A DNA stretch of 64,000 nucleotides, taken from contig NZ_AP014946.1 of assembly GCF_002355335.1 (NCBI RefSeq), positions 620,001 through 684,000 on the forward strand, written 5' to 3'. Positions within the stretch are counted from its first letter, which is position 1. The number at the start of each line of letters is the position of its first letter. Below, piece after piece: positions 7,963 through 16,679 of this stretch. The position numbers were made by a program, and so were the translations under genes. The DNA comes from Variibacter gotjawalensis (GTDB lineage Bacteria; Pseudomonadota; Alphaproteobacteria; Rhizobiales; Xanthobacteraceae). A model generated the notes under the pieces. The model searched no databases, was not told where the DNA came from, and saw nothing but the letters and a program-made list of their open reading frames with translations.

Positions 7963-9690
7963 TTAGGCGACTCGGTCGCCTTTCTTGACCTGCACGGTGC
8001 GGTTGTCGACTGCCGGCAGCATCTTTGCCGGATCGCGCGTCACGACAACATCGAGGATCACCGGGCCCTTCGTCGCGAACGCCTTCGTGATCGCGGGCCC
8101 CATCTGATCCGGCGCCTCGACGCGAATACCGGTGACGCCGAGCGCTTCGGCAACCCTCGCGTAATTCGTCTCGGCGAGATCGGACGCGTGATAGTTGCCC
8201 GCACCATACATCAGGTGCTGCAGCGCCTTCACATACCCGGACGCCGCGTTGTTCACGACGATGATCGCGATGTTGACGCCGAGGCGGCGTGCCGTCTCGA
8301 GTTCGCCGAGCATCATGTTGAAGCCGCCGTCACCCGTGATCGCGACAACTTTGCGATCCGGGGCCGCTAGCGCCGCCCCCATCGCGCCCGGCAGACCGTA
8401 ACCGATCGACGCGAAGCCGCGATCCGGCACGAAGCCGCGCCCCGCCTGCTTCGTGTCGTAGAGCAAGCCCGCCCAATGCGCCGCAAACCCGCCGTCGGCG
8501 ACGAGGAGCGCATCCTTCGGCATCAGCTTGTTAAGCTCACCGATCATCCGGCCCATCGAAACCGGAACCTCCGTCGACTCGTAACGCTCGCGCACGCTCT
8601 CGCGCCACTTCGCCATACGCTCCGCAACGTCCTTCAAGTAGCCTGCGCGCGCTTCGCGCATCTTGCCGGCCGCATCCTTCAGCGCCGCGTGCAAATCTTC
8701 GATACCGGCACGCGCATCGCCCCACAGCGCGACCTGCGGCTCAGCCGTGCGGCCGATCTCTTCCGCGACGATATCGAGATGGATAATCGTCTTGCCGGGC
8801 GGCGGCACCGTGTAGCGCTTCGTCGCGATCTCGCCGAGCTTGCAGCCGACGACGAGGATCGCGTCGGATTCTTCGATCAGCTTGTTGGCAATGCGATCGT
8901 AACGGCCGAACAGTCCGGCCGAGATCGGATCGATGCATGGCACGGCGCCCTTACCGCTCATCGTATGCGCGACCGGTATCGCTGCATCGCGCGCGAACGT
9001 CGTCAGCGTTTCAGCAGCGCCCGAAAGATGCACGCCGCCGCCCGCGAGTATGATCGGCCGCTGCGCGCTCTTCAGAATATCCGCCGCGCGCGCGAGCATC
9101 GTCGCGTCGGGCCGGCAGCGCAGCGCGGGCGCCGCCTCGTAAATCGCGTCGATCTCGAAATCCTTGTCCTCGAAGCCGTGCGTGCCGTGACACACATCTT
9201 CGGGGATCGCGACAACCACCGGACCCGGCCGCCCCGTCGTCGCCACCGTGAAGGCGCGGCGGATGAATTCCGGAATGCGCGACGTGTGCTCGACGCGAAT
9301 GAGCTCTTTACACGCCGGGCGCAGGATATCGCTCTGCCGCGCCTCTTGCGTCATGTTCTTCCACGCATGTTGACGATGCGCGTCGCCGATCACGACGACC
9401 ATCGGCGAGCCCGCATTCAGCGCCTCGACCAAACCCGTGACGAGGTTCGTCGCGCCCGGCCCGAGCGTCGCGTCGACGAGACCTGGACGGCCCGAGACTT
9501 TGGCGTAAGCGTCCGCCGCGAAGATGCCGGCGCGCTCGTCGTTGATGAGATGATGCGCGAGCTTCAAGCGGCGCGCCGCGTCGTAGAACGGCAGCAGTTG
9601 GAAGCCGCCCATGCCGAACATCGGCCCGCCGCGGAAAGCTTGGATCATGCGCGCGAGTGCTTCACCACCCGTCATTTCGTTCGTGGTCAT
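7963..9690 (-). CDS. Thiamine-pyrophosphate-dependent enzyme, acetolactate-synthase-like
   Basis: 575 residues with the three-domain TPP fold of the acetolactate synthase / benzoylformate decarboxylase group: Pyr domain about 1-170 with the cofactor-activating Glu52 in NDERAG; central domain about 190-330; PP domain about 370-560 with GDG at 453-455 and NN at 480-481, the usual Mg-TPP motif spacing. It is not the biosynthetic IlvB, since no small subunit gene is near. It is the last gene of the operon E1alpha - E1beta - DctP - DctQ - DctM - TPP enzyme, 10 bp after dctM. A 2-oxoacid decarboxylase, carboligase or sulfo-analogue role is possible; the operon suggests that its substrate is imported by the TRAP system. 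Confidence 0.88.
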   Translation of the reverse strand: MTTNEMTGGEALARMIQAFRGGPMFGMGGFQLLPFYDAARRLKLAHHLINDERAGIFAADAYAKVSGRPGLVDATLGPGATNLVTGLVEALNAGSPMVVVIGDAHRQHAWKNMTQEARQSDILRPACKELIRVEHTSRIPEFIRRAFTVATTGRPGPVVVAIPEDVCHGTHGFEDKDFEIDAIYEAAPALRCRPDATMLARAADILKSAQRPIILAGGGVHLSGAAETLTTFARDAAIPVAHTMSGKGAVPCIDPISAGLFGRYDRIANKLIEESDAILVVGCKLGEIATKRYTVPPPGKTIIHLDIVAEEIGRTAEPQVALWGDARAGIEDLHAALKDAAGKMREARAGYLKDVAERMAKWRESVRERYESTEVPVSMGRMIGELNKLMPKDALLVADGGFAAHWAGLLYDTKQAGRGFVPDRGFASIGYGLPGAMGAALAAPDRKVVAITGDGGFNMMLGELETARRLGVNIAIIVVNNAASGYVKALQHLMYGAGNYHASDLAETNYARVAEALGVTGIRVEAPDQMGPAITKAFATKGPVILDVVVTRDPAKMLPAVDNRTVQVKKGDRVA

Positions 9691-9700
9691 GTCTTGTCCT

Positions 9701-10987
9701 TTAGAGATATCCGAGCACGCGTGGCAGCCACAGCGCGATTTCCGGGAAGATCACCATCAAGATGAGCACGACGAACATCGACGCGATCATCGGGAAAACC
9801 CAACGCAGCGTGGATTCCATCGGCACACCTGCGATGCGGCAGGAGACCATCAGATTGACGGCCATGGGCGGCGTGAACTGGCCGATCGCGATCTTCAGCG
9901 TGAGCAGCACGCCGAACCACACCGGGTCCCAGCCGAACTTGTTGGCGATCGGCATCAGCAAGGGCAGCAGGATCAAGAACGTCGACACGCCATCGAGGAA
10001 CATGCCGATCACTATCAGCATAATGATGAGTAGCGTGAGAATGACGTATTGATTGCCGCCGGTCGCAACGATCGCATTCGCCGCGTGATCGAACACACCG
10101 AGCGTCGAGCCCGCCCAGCCGAAGATCGCCGCCAGCGCGACGACGATAAGAATCACGCCGGAAATCTCCGCCGCCTCGACGAACATCTCGTAAACGTCGC
10201 GGAGCGTGAGGGAGCGATAAATCACGAAGCCGACGAACAAACCGTAGAGCACAGCCATCACGGCGGCTTCGGTCGGCGTGAACCAACCGGCGCGCATGCC
10301 GCCGAGGATCAGCACCGGCGCGAGCAAACCCCAGATGGCTTCGCGGAAGGATTTCCAGAACGGTGGCCGCGGCAGGTCCTTCTCGGCGAGGCCGAAGCCG
10401 TTCTTCTTCGACACGTACAGCACCGGCACGATCAGCGCGATGCCGGCGAGAATGCCCGGGATCATGCCGGCTGCGAACAGCGCCGGTACGGACGCTTGCG
10501 GCACCAGCACCGAATAGATGATCAGCGCGATCGACGGCGGAATGAGAATGTCGGTCGCGGCGGCAGCGCCGATCACGCTCGCCGAGAAGGCGCGCGGATA
10601 TCCGGCGCGCGATAGCGCACCGATCATCGCGCCTCCGACGGCCGCGGCATTCGCCGGACCCGAGCCCGAGATGCCGCCGAGGAACATCGAGACGATCACG
10701 GTCACGGCTGCGAGCGAACCCGCGCGGCGCCCGACGATCGCGGACGTGAAATTCACCAGCCGCAGCGCCACGCCGGAGCGATCGAAGATCGCGCCGACCA
10801 GAACGAACATCGGCACGGCGAGCAGCGGATATTTTGCGATGCCCGTATAGGCGTTCGTCGGCGCCGCCATCAGGCCGAGATCGGCCATGAAGATTGCGAG
10901 ACAACCCGCAAGGCCGAGCGCAACACCGACCGGCGTTCCGGCGATGAACAGCAGCAGGAAGCAGAGAAACAGCGCCGCCGTAATCAT
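9701..10987 (-). CDS. dctM: TRAP transporter large permease DctM
   Basis: 428 residues with about 12 hydrophobic segments and the DctM signature runs, for example PLLAVPMFVLVGAIFDRSG, GGISGSGPANAAAVG and PPSIALIIYSVL, which form the ion-coupled transport core in the inner membrane. It starts at ATG 10987 and overlaps the dctQ stop by four bases (ATGA). The second small permease and the periplasmic receptor are immediately upstream in the same operon, so the transporter is complete. TRAP systems usually carry carboxylates or sulfonates driven by sodium. Confidence 0.95.
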   Translation of the reverse strand: MITAALFLCFLLLFIAGTPVGVALGLAGCLAIFMADLGLMAAPTNAYTGIAKYPLLAVPMFVLVGAIFDRSGVALRLVNFTSAIVGRRAGSLAAVTVIVSMFLGGISGSGPANAAAVGGAMIGALSRAGYPRAFSASVIGAAAATDILIPPSIALIIYSVLVPQASVPALFAAGMIPGILAGIALIVPVLYVSKKNGFGLAEKDLPRPPFWKSFREAIWGLLAPVLILGGMRAGWFTPTEAAVMAVLYGLFVGFVIYRSLTLRDVYEMFVEAAEISGVILIVVALAAIFGWAGSTLGVFDHAANAIVATGGNQYVILTLLIIMLIVIGMFLDGVSTFLILLPLLMPIANKFGWDPVWFGVLLTLKIAIGQFTPPMAVNLMVSCRIAGVPMESTLRWVFPMIASMFVVLILMVIFPEIALWLPRVLGYL

Positions 10988-11520
10988 ATCGGCTCCACGC
11001 TCTCATGCTTCGGCACTTTGCGTGCACGCCACACACGAACCAGGTGCCCGATCGCACGGCCGATGACGGCAGCGGCGAGCAACGGCAGCGCCAGCGTGTA
11101 AACCCACTGCGGTTCGCCGAGACCCGGCGATGTGACTTCGAAGCGATACTCGTCCCAGACGAGACGGCCACCGAGCCAGACGAGCAGACCGAACATCGTG
11201 ATGATCGCGAGAGAAGAAATAACTTCAGCGACGCGCCGTCCCGCTGGCGGCAGCATATTCGCGAACCACGTGATGCGGATGTTGCGGTCGGCCGCCGTCG
11301 CGATGCTCGCGCCCAGCATGGTGACGACGACCATCAACGCGATGGAGAATTCTTCCGTGAAGGCGAACGAGTAATTCGTGAGATACCGCGCAAAAACGTT
11401 GCCGAGCGTGATGAGACAGAGCGCACCCATCGCGAGCGCCGCGACGACGCGCTCGAACGTGAGCGGCACCCGCACGGGCGGCTCTTGATTCATCAACAGT
11501 GGATCGGGTTCGTTCGACAT
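10984..11520 (-). CDS. dctQ: TRAP transporter small permease DctQ
   Basis: 178 residues with four hydrophobic helices, about 23-42, 59-76, 96-118 and 140-160. The DctQ pattern FTEEFSIALMVVVTMLGA and the charged patch following the second helix are visible. The N-terminus is cytoplasmic and proline-rich. It overlaps dctM by four bases. A 141-bp gap filled with a palindromic repeat separates it from dctP upstream, which could lower expression of the membrane subunits relative to the receptor, as is usual for binding-protein operons. Confidence 0.93.
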   Translation of the reverse strand: MSNEPDPLLMNQEPPVRVPLTFERVVAALAMGALCLITLGNVFARYLTNYSFAFTEEFSIALMVVVTMLGASIATAADRNIRITWFANMLPPAGRRVAEVISSLAIITMFGLLVWLGGRLVWDEYRFEVTSPGLGEPQWVYTLALPLLAAAVIGRAIGHLVRVWRARKVPKHESVEPI

Positions 11521-11560
11521 TCCGAAGGCTTCACAGTTCCGAGGCGCTTCGCCTCCAGCG

Positions 11561-11638
11561 TCCCCTCTCCCGCAGGGTTCGCTTCGCGAACCGGGAGAGG
11601 GCTAGGGTGAGGGCGAGCAGACCGCAAGCGGGAGAGGG
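11561..11638. repeat. Intergenic palindromic repeat (CCCTCTCCCGC family), copy 1
   Basis: The arms CCCTCTCCCG (11562-11571) and CGGGAGAGGG (11592-11601) pair, and a second GCAAGCGGGAGAGGG follows at 11624-11638. It lies between dctP and dctQ inside the operon. The same unit recurs at 14711, 24757 and 33006. Transcribed, it would fold into a strong hairpin and could protect the upstream dctP mRNA or attenuate read-through. Confidence 0.75.
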
Positions 11639-11661
11639 AAAAGACAACGAAACGGTTCGAG

Positions 11662-12681
11662 CTATCGCGCCGCGACCGACTTCTCGGCCTGCGTCACGAG
11701 GTCGGCGCCGATGCGGGCCTTCCACTTGTCGTAGACCGGCTTCGTCGCCGCCTGGAATGCCTTCTGCTCTTCCGGCGTCAGACGCGTGATCGTAACGCCA
11801 AGGCCCTCGATCTCTTTCAGCACCGAAGGATCGGCCGCCGTAATGCCCTTACGCGCGATCTCGACGCCATACTTCGCGGCGTCGACAGCCGCCTCACGCA
11901 AGATCTGCTGATCGGCCGGCGAGAACGTGTCCCACACCGGCTTCGACACCGCGAAGATCAGCGGATCGGCGACATAGCCCCACAGCGTGACGTGCTTCTG
12001 GCCGACTGTGTGCAGCTTGGCGACCGTGAAGATCGTCAGCGGATTTTCCTGCCCGTCGACAGCGCCGGTCGACAGCGCCGGCTGCGCGTCCGCCCAGCTC
12101 ATCTGCGTCGGGTTAGCGCCGAGTGCCGTAAACGTCTCGTTGTAGAGCGGCGAGCCGACGACGCGGATCTTCAGGCCCTTGAGGTCTTCCGGCTTCTTCA
12201 CGTCGCGCTTCGAGTTCGAGATTTCGCGGAAACCGTTTTCGCCCCAGGCGAGCGGCACCACGTCTTTCGACCCAATGATCTCGAAGATCTTCTTGCCGGC
12301 CGGTCCCTGCGTGATCGCGTCGATCGCTTTGTGATCCGGCATCAGGAACGGCAGCGAGAACAGGTTCAGCTCCGCGACCTGCGGCGACCAATTGATCGTC
12401 GAGCCCACCGCCATATCGATGACGCCCTGGCGCATCGCGGTGAATTCCTTCGTCTGGTCGCCACCGACCAACGAAGCGCCCGGATAGACCTTCATATTGA
12501 TCTTGCCGCCGGACTTGTCCTTCACGATCGTCGCCCAGCGTTCGGCCATCAGGCCCCACGGGAACGGTGCGCCGACGACGGTCGAGATCTTGTACTCAGG
12601 CTTGTAGGTCTGAGCGCTCGCGGGCGCGATCAGCGCCAGCGCAGCGACGAGGCCCAAAGTCACTTTGAGTGCGGTCTTCAT
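11662..12681 (-). CDS. dctP: TRAP transporter periplasmic solute receptor DctP
   Basis: 339 residues. The signal peptide MKTALKVTLGLVAALALIAP ends at ASA-Q near 24. The mature receptor shows the DctP pattern: AERWATIVKDKSGGKINMKVYP, then QGVIDMAVGS, and the GLKIRVVGSPLY segment, whose arginine normally clamps the ligand carboxylate. DGQENPLTIF follows. The start at 12681 has GGGAGGAACT ahead; upstream in-frame residues are unrelated. It begins 11 bp after the E1 beta gene, so it is co-transcribed. The ligand is likely an organic acid handled by the two TPP enzymes of the operon (inference). Confidence 0.94.
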   Translation of the reverse strand: MKTALKVTLGLVAALALIAPASAQTYKPEYKISTVVGAPFPWGLMAERWATIVKDKSGGKINMKVYPGASLVGGDQTKEFTAMRQGVIDMAVGSTINWSPQVAELNLFSLPFLMPDHKAIDAITQGPAGKKIFEIIGSKDVVPLAWGENGFREISNSKRDVKKPEDLKGLKIRVVGSPLYNETFTALGANPTQMSWADAQPALSTGAVDGQENPLTIFTVAKLHTVGQKHVTLWGYVADPLIFAVSKPVWDTFSPADQQILREAAVDAAKYGVEIARKGITAADPSVLKEIEGLGVTITRLTPEEQKAFQAATKPVYDKWKARIGADLVTQAEKSVAAR

Positions 12682-12692
12682 AGTTCCTCCCT

Positions 12693-13667
12693 TTAGAACG
12701 TCATCAGTTTCTTGGCGGCTTCGACCACGGCGTCTTGGCGCACCGTCACGGCCTGCTCCAGCGGCGGAGCATAGCTGATCGGCGCGCGCGGCGCGCCCAA
12801 TCGTTTCACCGGCGCTTTGAGCGATTTGTATGCGCGCTCCGCCACCGTCGCGGCGATCTCGGCGCCGAAGCCGGCGACCGATACGGCTTCCTGCACGACC
12901 AGCAGACGCCCGGTGTTGCCGACACTCTTGAGCACCGCATCCTTGTCCCACGGCCACAGCGTGCGAAGGTCGATGACCTCCGCCGCGATGCCGTCTTTCT
13001 CCAGCGCCTCGGCCGCCGCGGCGCAGTTATGCACCTGCGCGGACCACGTGACGATCGTGACGTCGCGGCCCTCGCGCACGATGCGCGCTTCGCCGAAATT
13101 CACCAGATGCTCGCCGTCCGGCACCTCGCCTTCGAGCGGCCAGAGATTTTTGTGCTCCATATAGACGACCGGATCGTCACAGCGGATCGCGGCTTTCAGC
13201 ATGCCGAGGTTGTCGGCCGGCGTCGCCGGACACGCGACGACGAGTCCCGGAATATGCGCGTACCACGCTTCGAGCGATTGCGAATGTTGCGCGGCGGAGG
13301 AGCGCCACATCCCGATCGGCTCGCGCGCGACCAGCGGCACCCGCGTCTGCCCACCGAACATGAAGCGGGCTTTCGCGGCTTGATTCACGAGTTCATCGAT
13401 CGCGCAGAGTGCGAAATCCGAGAAGCGCATCTCGACCACCGGGCGGGTGCCCATCATCGCGGCGCCGACCGCCGCGCCCATGATGCAGGCTTCCGAGATC
13501 GGCGCGTCTGAAATGCGATCCGCGCCGAACTCGTCGACAAGCCCGCGATACTGGCCGAACACGCCGCCACGGCCGAGATCTTCGCCGACCGCCCACACAT
13601 TCGCGTCGCGCCGCATCTCTTCCGCCAGCGCGCGCCGCCCCGCCTCGATATATGTCAGCGTTCCCAT
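12693..13667 (-). CDS. 2-oxoacid dehydrogenase E1 component, beta subunit
   Basis: 324 residues with the transketolase-C-type E1 beta layout: LTYIEAGRRALAEEMRRD at the start, VWAVGEDLGRGGVFG, FGADRISDAPISEACIMGAAVGAAMMG, the loop SSAAQHSQSLEAWYAHIPGL, and a C-terminal swivelling domain. It pairs with the E1 alpha gene, overlapping it by one base (TGATG). Relatives include pyruvate, acetoin and branched-chain oxoacid dehydrogenases. No E2 lipoyl transferase or E3 gene is nearby, which is unusual for a complete dehydrogenase complex. It may share E2/E3 encoded elsewhere, or act without them. Confidence 0.92.
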   Translation of the reverse strand: MGTLTYIEAGRRALAEEMRRDANVWAVGEDLGRGGVFGQYRGLVDEFGADRISDAPISEACIMGAAVGAAMMGTRPVVEMRFSDFALCAIDELVNQAAKARFMFGGQTRVPLVAREPIGMWRSSAAQHSQSLEAWYAHIPGLVVACPATPADNLGMLKAAIRCDDPVVYMEHKNLWPLEGEVPDGEHLVNFGEARIVREGRDVTIVTWSAQVHNCAAAAEALEKDGIAAEVIDLRTLWPWDKDAVLKSVGNTGRLLVVQEAVSVAGFGAEIAATVAERAYKSLKAPVKRLGAPRAPISYAPPLEQAVTVRQDAVVEAAKKLMTF

Positions 13668-14650
13668 CAGAACGCCTCCTTGCGCGGATCGCCGATGTCC
13701 TGCACATCCGCAAATGCCTGGGAGACATCCGGATACGGCGTGTCGCGCGCAACGTTGAGTGCGTTCTGCATTTCGCGCAGCGCGTCCTCGCGCGCCTTTG
13801 TGATTCCGGCCGAATGCGCATCGCCGAGCAGCGCCTCGACGCGCGCGATCGGGTCCGACTGCCATTTCTCGTCGACTTCTTGCTTCTGCCGATACGCCGC
13901 CGGATCGACCGCGGTGTGTCCCGTCAAACGATACGTCACCGCATGCAGGAAGCGCGCTCCCTTGCCGCTGCGCACATCGTCGAGCAGCGAGCGCGTCGCC
14001 TCTTCCACCGCCAGCACATCGTTGCCGTCGACCGTGACGCCCGGAATGCCGAGTGCTTTCGCGCGCGCCAGCGGTCCGTCGCCGGACGTCATCGTGCGCG
14101 TGCGCGTCGTCGCGGCAAATCCGTTGTCCTCGCAGACGAACAGCACCGGCAGATTGAACACACCGGCCCAATTGAGCCCTTCGAGAAACGGCCCGCGATT
14201 GATCGCGCCGTCGCCGAACATGCAGCACACAACGCGGTTCTCGCGCCGGAGTTTGATCGCATGCGCGGCGCCGACCGCGATCACGATATTCGCGCTGACG
14301 ACACCGTTCGCGCCGAGCATGCCGACGCCGAAATCGGCGATATGCATCGAGCCGCCCTTGCCGCCGCAATTGCCGCCCTCGCGCCCGAACAGTTCGCGCA
14401 TCATCGCGGTCGAGTCCGCGCCTTTGGCGATCGTGTGGCCGTGGCCGCGATGCGTCGAGAGGAGAATGTCGTCGCGATTGAGATTGAGGCAGACGCCGGT
14501 CGCCACCGCCTCTTGTCCGATCGACAGATGGATCGCGCCGAGCACGAGCTTTTCGTCGAGGCCCTGTTTGGCGGTTTCCTCGAAAGCGCGAATGCGCACC
14601 ATCACGCGATGATGCTCGGCAAGGCGCGCGAGATCGATGTTGCGGGTCAT
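13667..14650 (-). CDS. 2-oxoacid dehydrogenase E1 component, alpha subunit (TPP-binding)
   Basis: 327 residues. It contains the TPP motif GDGAIN at 146-151 with the matching Asn176, the loop HLSIGQEAVATGV (41-53), STHRGHGHTIAKG and GGKGGSMHIAD, all typical of pyruvate / acetoin dehydrogenase E1 alpha. The catalytic site is shared with the beta subunit encoded next. The ATG at 14650 starts at the conserved MTRNIDLARLAEHH; the ribosome site is weak. It is the first gene of the six-gene operon. A palindromic repeat block (14711-14813) lies upstream, so the promoter must sit in the short space between. The acetoin-dehydrogenase type is the best guess, because the E1 is encoded without a neighbouring E2. 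Confidence 0.92.
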   Translation of the reverse strand: MTRNIDLARLAEHHRVMVRIRAFEETAKQGLDEKLVLGAIHLSIGQEAVATGVCLNLNRDDILLSTHRGHGHTIAKGADSTAMMRELFGREGGNCGGKGGSMHIADFGVGMLGANGVVSANIVIAVGAAHAIKLRRENRVVCCMFGDGAINRGPFLEGLNWAGVFNLPVLFVCEDNGFAATTRTRTMTSGDGPLARAKALGIPGVTVDGNDVLAVEEATRSLLDDVRSGKGARFLHAVTYRLTGHTAVDPAAYRQKQEVDEKWQSDPIARVEALLGDAHSAGITKAREDALREMQNALNVARDTPYPDVSQAFADVQDIGDPRKEAF

Positions 14651-14710
14651 GCGACGCAAGCGTTTCCGTGATCCTGCGCGTTCTCGCTGGCTTCTGCCCC
14701 GAACTCGGCG

Positions 14711-14813
14711 CGCCCCCTCTCCCGCTTGCGGGGGAGGGTTGGGGAGGGGGATGGCCGACCGGCAAAGAGCCCCCTCTCTAACTCTCCCCCGCAAGCGGGG
14801 GAGAGGACGCTAG
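14711..14813. repeat. Intergenic palindromic repeat (CCCTCTCCCGC family), copy 2
   Basis: Two hairpin units: CCCTCTCCCGC TTGC GGGGGAGGG at 14714-14737, and CTCTCCCCCGC AAGC GGGGGAGAG at 14783-14805. They are joined by a short spacer, and CGCTAGAA follows. It lies between the divergent E1 alpha gene and the duplicated-domain gene. The tail GGACGCTAGAA is also seen, as GAACGCTAGAA, in the copy at 33006, showing that the element has defined ends. Confidence 0.75.
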
Positions 14814-14910
14814 AATCGCAAGGCTTCGACCATTGCCGCGCTTAGCTAACTTGCCGCGTGTCTTACGGGCGCATAGCGTTGCGCGCAACCTCGCCGAAGG
14901 TCTGACAATC

Positions 14911-15717
14911 ATGCCGTTGCCGCCGGGCGTCATCGCCGCCGACACCATCACGAAGCTGCCGCCGGAGGCCGACGGCGCCGTGATCCTGTCCGGCTCGCAT
15001 GGTGGCGTCTACCCGGGCTACCTCGCCGCCAAGGCCAAGGTCCGCGCCGTGATCTTCAACGACGCGGGCGTCGGCCGCGACGAGGCCGGCGTCGGCTCGC
15101 TGGCCTATCTCGAAGCGCTCGGCATCGCGGCTGCGACGGTCTCCAACCTCTCCTGCCGCATCGGCGATACCGCCGACATGGTCGCCCGCGGCGTCATCAG
15201 CCGGGTCAACGGCTTCGCAGTCGATGTTGACGTTACGGCCGGCATGTCCTGCGCGGAAGCCGCCGGCCTGCTGCGGATGACGCGCCCACGCCACAAGGAG
15301 CCGCCGCCGATCGGCGAAGGCCGGACCGAGGCCGCAACCGGCGGCAACCGCCGGATTATCCTCATCGACTCCGCCGCGATGGTGAAGCCGGAGGATGCCG
15401 GGCAGATCATCGTCACGGGCTCGCATGGCGGCCTCGTCGGCGGAAATCCCGCGATGGCGCTGCGCACTGAGGGCTTTGCGGCGGTGTTCCACGATGCCGG
15501 CATCGGCATCGACGACGCCGGTATCACGCGCTTGTCCGCACTCGACCGGCGCGGCATCGCGGCCTTCACGGTGGCGGGGGGTTCGGCGCGCATCGGCGAT
15601 GCGAAGTCGATTTTCCAGGATGGCGAGATCAGCGCCGTCAACGAAACGGCGCAGAAACTGGACGCCCATGTCGGCTACCGCGCCTGCGAAGTGCTTGAGC
15701 GCTGGGCATCTTTGTGA
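14911..15717 (+). CDS. Unrecognised protein made of two copies of one ~83-residue domain
   Basis: 268 residues from ATG 14911, which has GAAGG ten bases upstream; a TTG at 14833 would add 26 residues. I do not recognise the family. Residues about 22-104 and 164-245 are clear copies of one another. Both carry GSHGG near the start, then DAGxGxDxAG, then GIAAxTV, RIGD and finally GxISxVN. About 45% of aligned positions agree by eye. The conserved His, Asp and Gly clusters in both copies suggest a ligand or active site formed by each half. No signal peptide or membrane helix is seen. The gene lies 92 bp ahead of the molybdenum-hydroxylase operon on the same strand, so it may belong to that pathway, but a promoter-like site lies between. 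Confidence 0.8.
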   Translation: MPLPPGVIAADTITKLPPEADGAVILSGSHGGVYPGYLAAKAKVRAVIFNDAGVGRDEAGVGSLAYLEALGIAAATVSNLSCRIGDTADMVARGVISRVNGFAVDVDVTAGMSCAEAAGLLRMTRPRHKEPPPIGEGRTEAATGGNRRIILIDSAAMVKPEDAGQIIVTGSHGGLVGGNPAMALRTEGFAAVFHDAGIGIDDAGITRLSALDRRGIAAFTVAGGSARIGDAKSIFQDGEISAVNETAQKLDAHVGYRACEVLERWASL

Positions 15718-15742
15718 TCGCCTCGCCCTTAGGCAAAGCGCG

Positions 15743-15771
15743 TTGACACCCTGCCCGGAATTGTTAGCATA
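15743..15771 (+). promoter_or_regulatory. Putative promoter of the molybdenum-hydroxylase operon
   Basis: A perfect TTGACA (15743-15748) is followed, 16-17 bases on, by TAGCATA as a weak -10. The -10 overlaps an imperfect palindrome TTGTTAGCA/TACAAACAA (15761-15778), reminiscent of GntR-type operators. The first gene starts 39 bp downstream. Assignment is by eye only. Confidence 0.4.
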
Positions 15772-15809
15772 CAAACAAATATTGCCAGCTTCGGTCCGAT
15801 GGGAACGCT

Positions 15810-16679
15810 ATGAAGCCAGCCTCTTTCGTCTATCACGCGCCCAAGACGGTCGATGAGGCCGTGGCGCTGCTGGCCGAAACGGCAGCGGACGATGGGCGAA
15901 TTCTCGCAGGCGGCCAAAGCCTGGTTCCCACGATGGCCTTCCGCATGGCGCGGCCCGGCCACCTCGTCGACATCAACGGCATCGCCGAAATCGCCAAGAT
16001 CGAGACAACCGCCGACGCCCTCGTCATCGGCGCCGGGGTCCGCCACGCCGCATTCCATCAACCGGTCACCAAAGGACCGCTCGGCAAACTCCTCGCCTTC
16101 GTGGTCCGCCACATCGCGCATTACCCGATCCGCCAGCGCGGCACATTCTGCGGCAGCCTCGCGCATGCCGACCCGTCGTCCGAATGGTGCCTCACCGCCG
16201 CGACGCTCGGCGCCACGATGGTGGTGCGCAACGCGGACGGCAGCCGCGAGATCGCGGCCGAGGACTTCTTCCAAGGCATCATGACCACCGCGCTGGAGGA
16301 AGGCGACATGCTCGTCGCGGCGCGCCTGCCGCTGCTTTCCGCCGACACACACCACGGCTTCTACGAATTCAGCCGCCGCGCCGGCGATTACGCAATGGCG
16401 GCGGCACTCACGACCTACCGCATCGAAAACGGCGTGATGACCGGCGTTCGCCTCGGTCTCGGCGGCGCCGAAGCATCACCGCGCCGCATGGCGGAAGCCG
16501 AAGCCGAACTCGAAGGCAAAGCGCCGTCGGACAAAGCTTTCCGCGCAGCCGCCGAAGCCGCCGCCGAAGCCATCGATCCGCTCGAAGACCTGCAGGCCGA
16601 CGCCGCCTTTCGCCGCGATCTCGTCCGCGCCGTCGCGCGCCGCGCGCTCGAACGCGCGTCCGGAGCGAAAGTGGCATGA
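15810..16679 (+). CDS. Molybdenum hydroxylase, FAD-binding medium subunit (CoxM-like)
   Basis: 289 residues with the CoxM / xanthine-dehydrogenase FAD domain. LAGGQSLVPTMAFRMARP (about 33-50) contains the first FAD loop, and RQRGTFCGSLAHADPSSEW (about 108-126) the second. The C-terminal CO-dehydrogenase flavoprotein domain starts near 180 with EFSRRAGDYAMAA. It passes electrons from the 2Fe-2S subunit to an acceptor. The stop overlaps the next gene by four bases (ATGA). A GGGAACG ribosome site precedes the ATG. Confidence 0.93.
   Translation: MKPASFVYHAPKTVDEAVALLAETAADDGRILAGGQSLVPTMAFRMARPGHLVDINGIAEIAKIETTADALVIGAGVRHAAFHQPVTKGPLGKLLAFVVRHIAHYPIRQRGTFCGSLAHADPSSEWCLTAATLGATMVVRNADGSREIAAEDFFQGIMTTALEEGDMLVAARLPLLSADTHHGFYEFSRRAGDYAMAAALTTYRIENGVMTGVRLGLGGAEASPRRMAEAEAELEGKAPSDKAFRAAAEAAAEAIDPLEDLQADAAFRRDLVRAVARRALERASGAKVA

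Noticed and set aside
7963-9690. Biosynthetic acetolactate synthase IlvB
   Set aside because: No ilvH small subunit or ilvC beside it; it belongs to a transporter operon.
9687-11171. A 494-codon minus-strand frame overlapping dctM
   Set aside because: Different frame from dctM on the same strand; no hydrophobic segments and Arg-rich, so a shadow.
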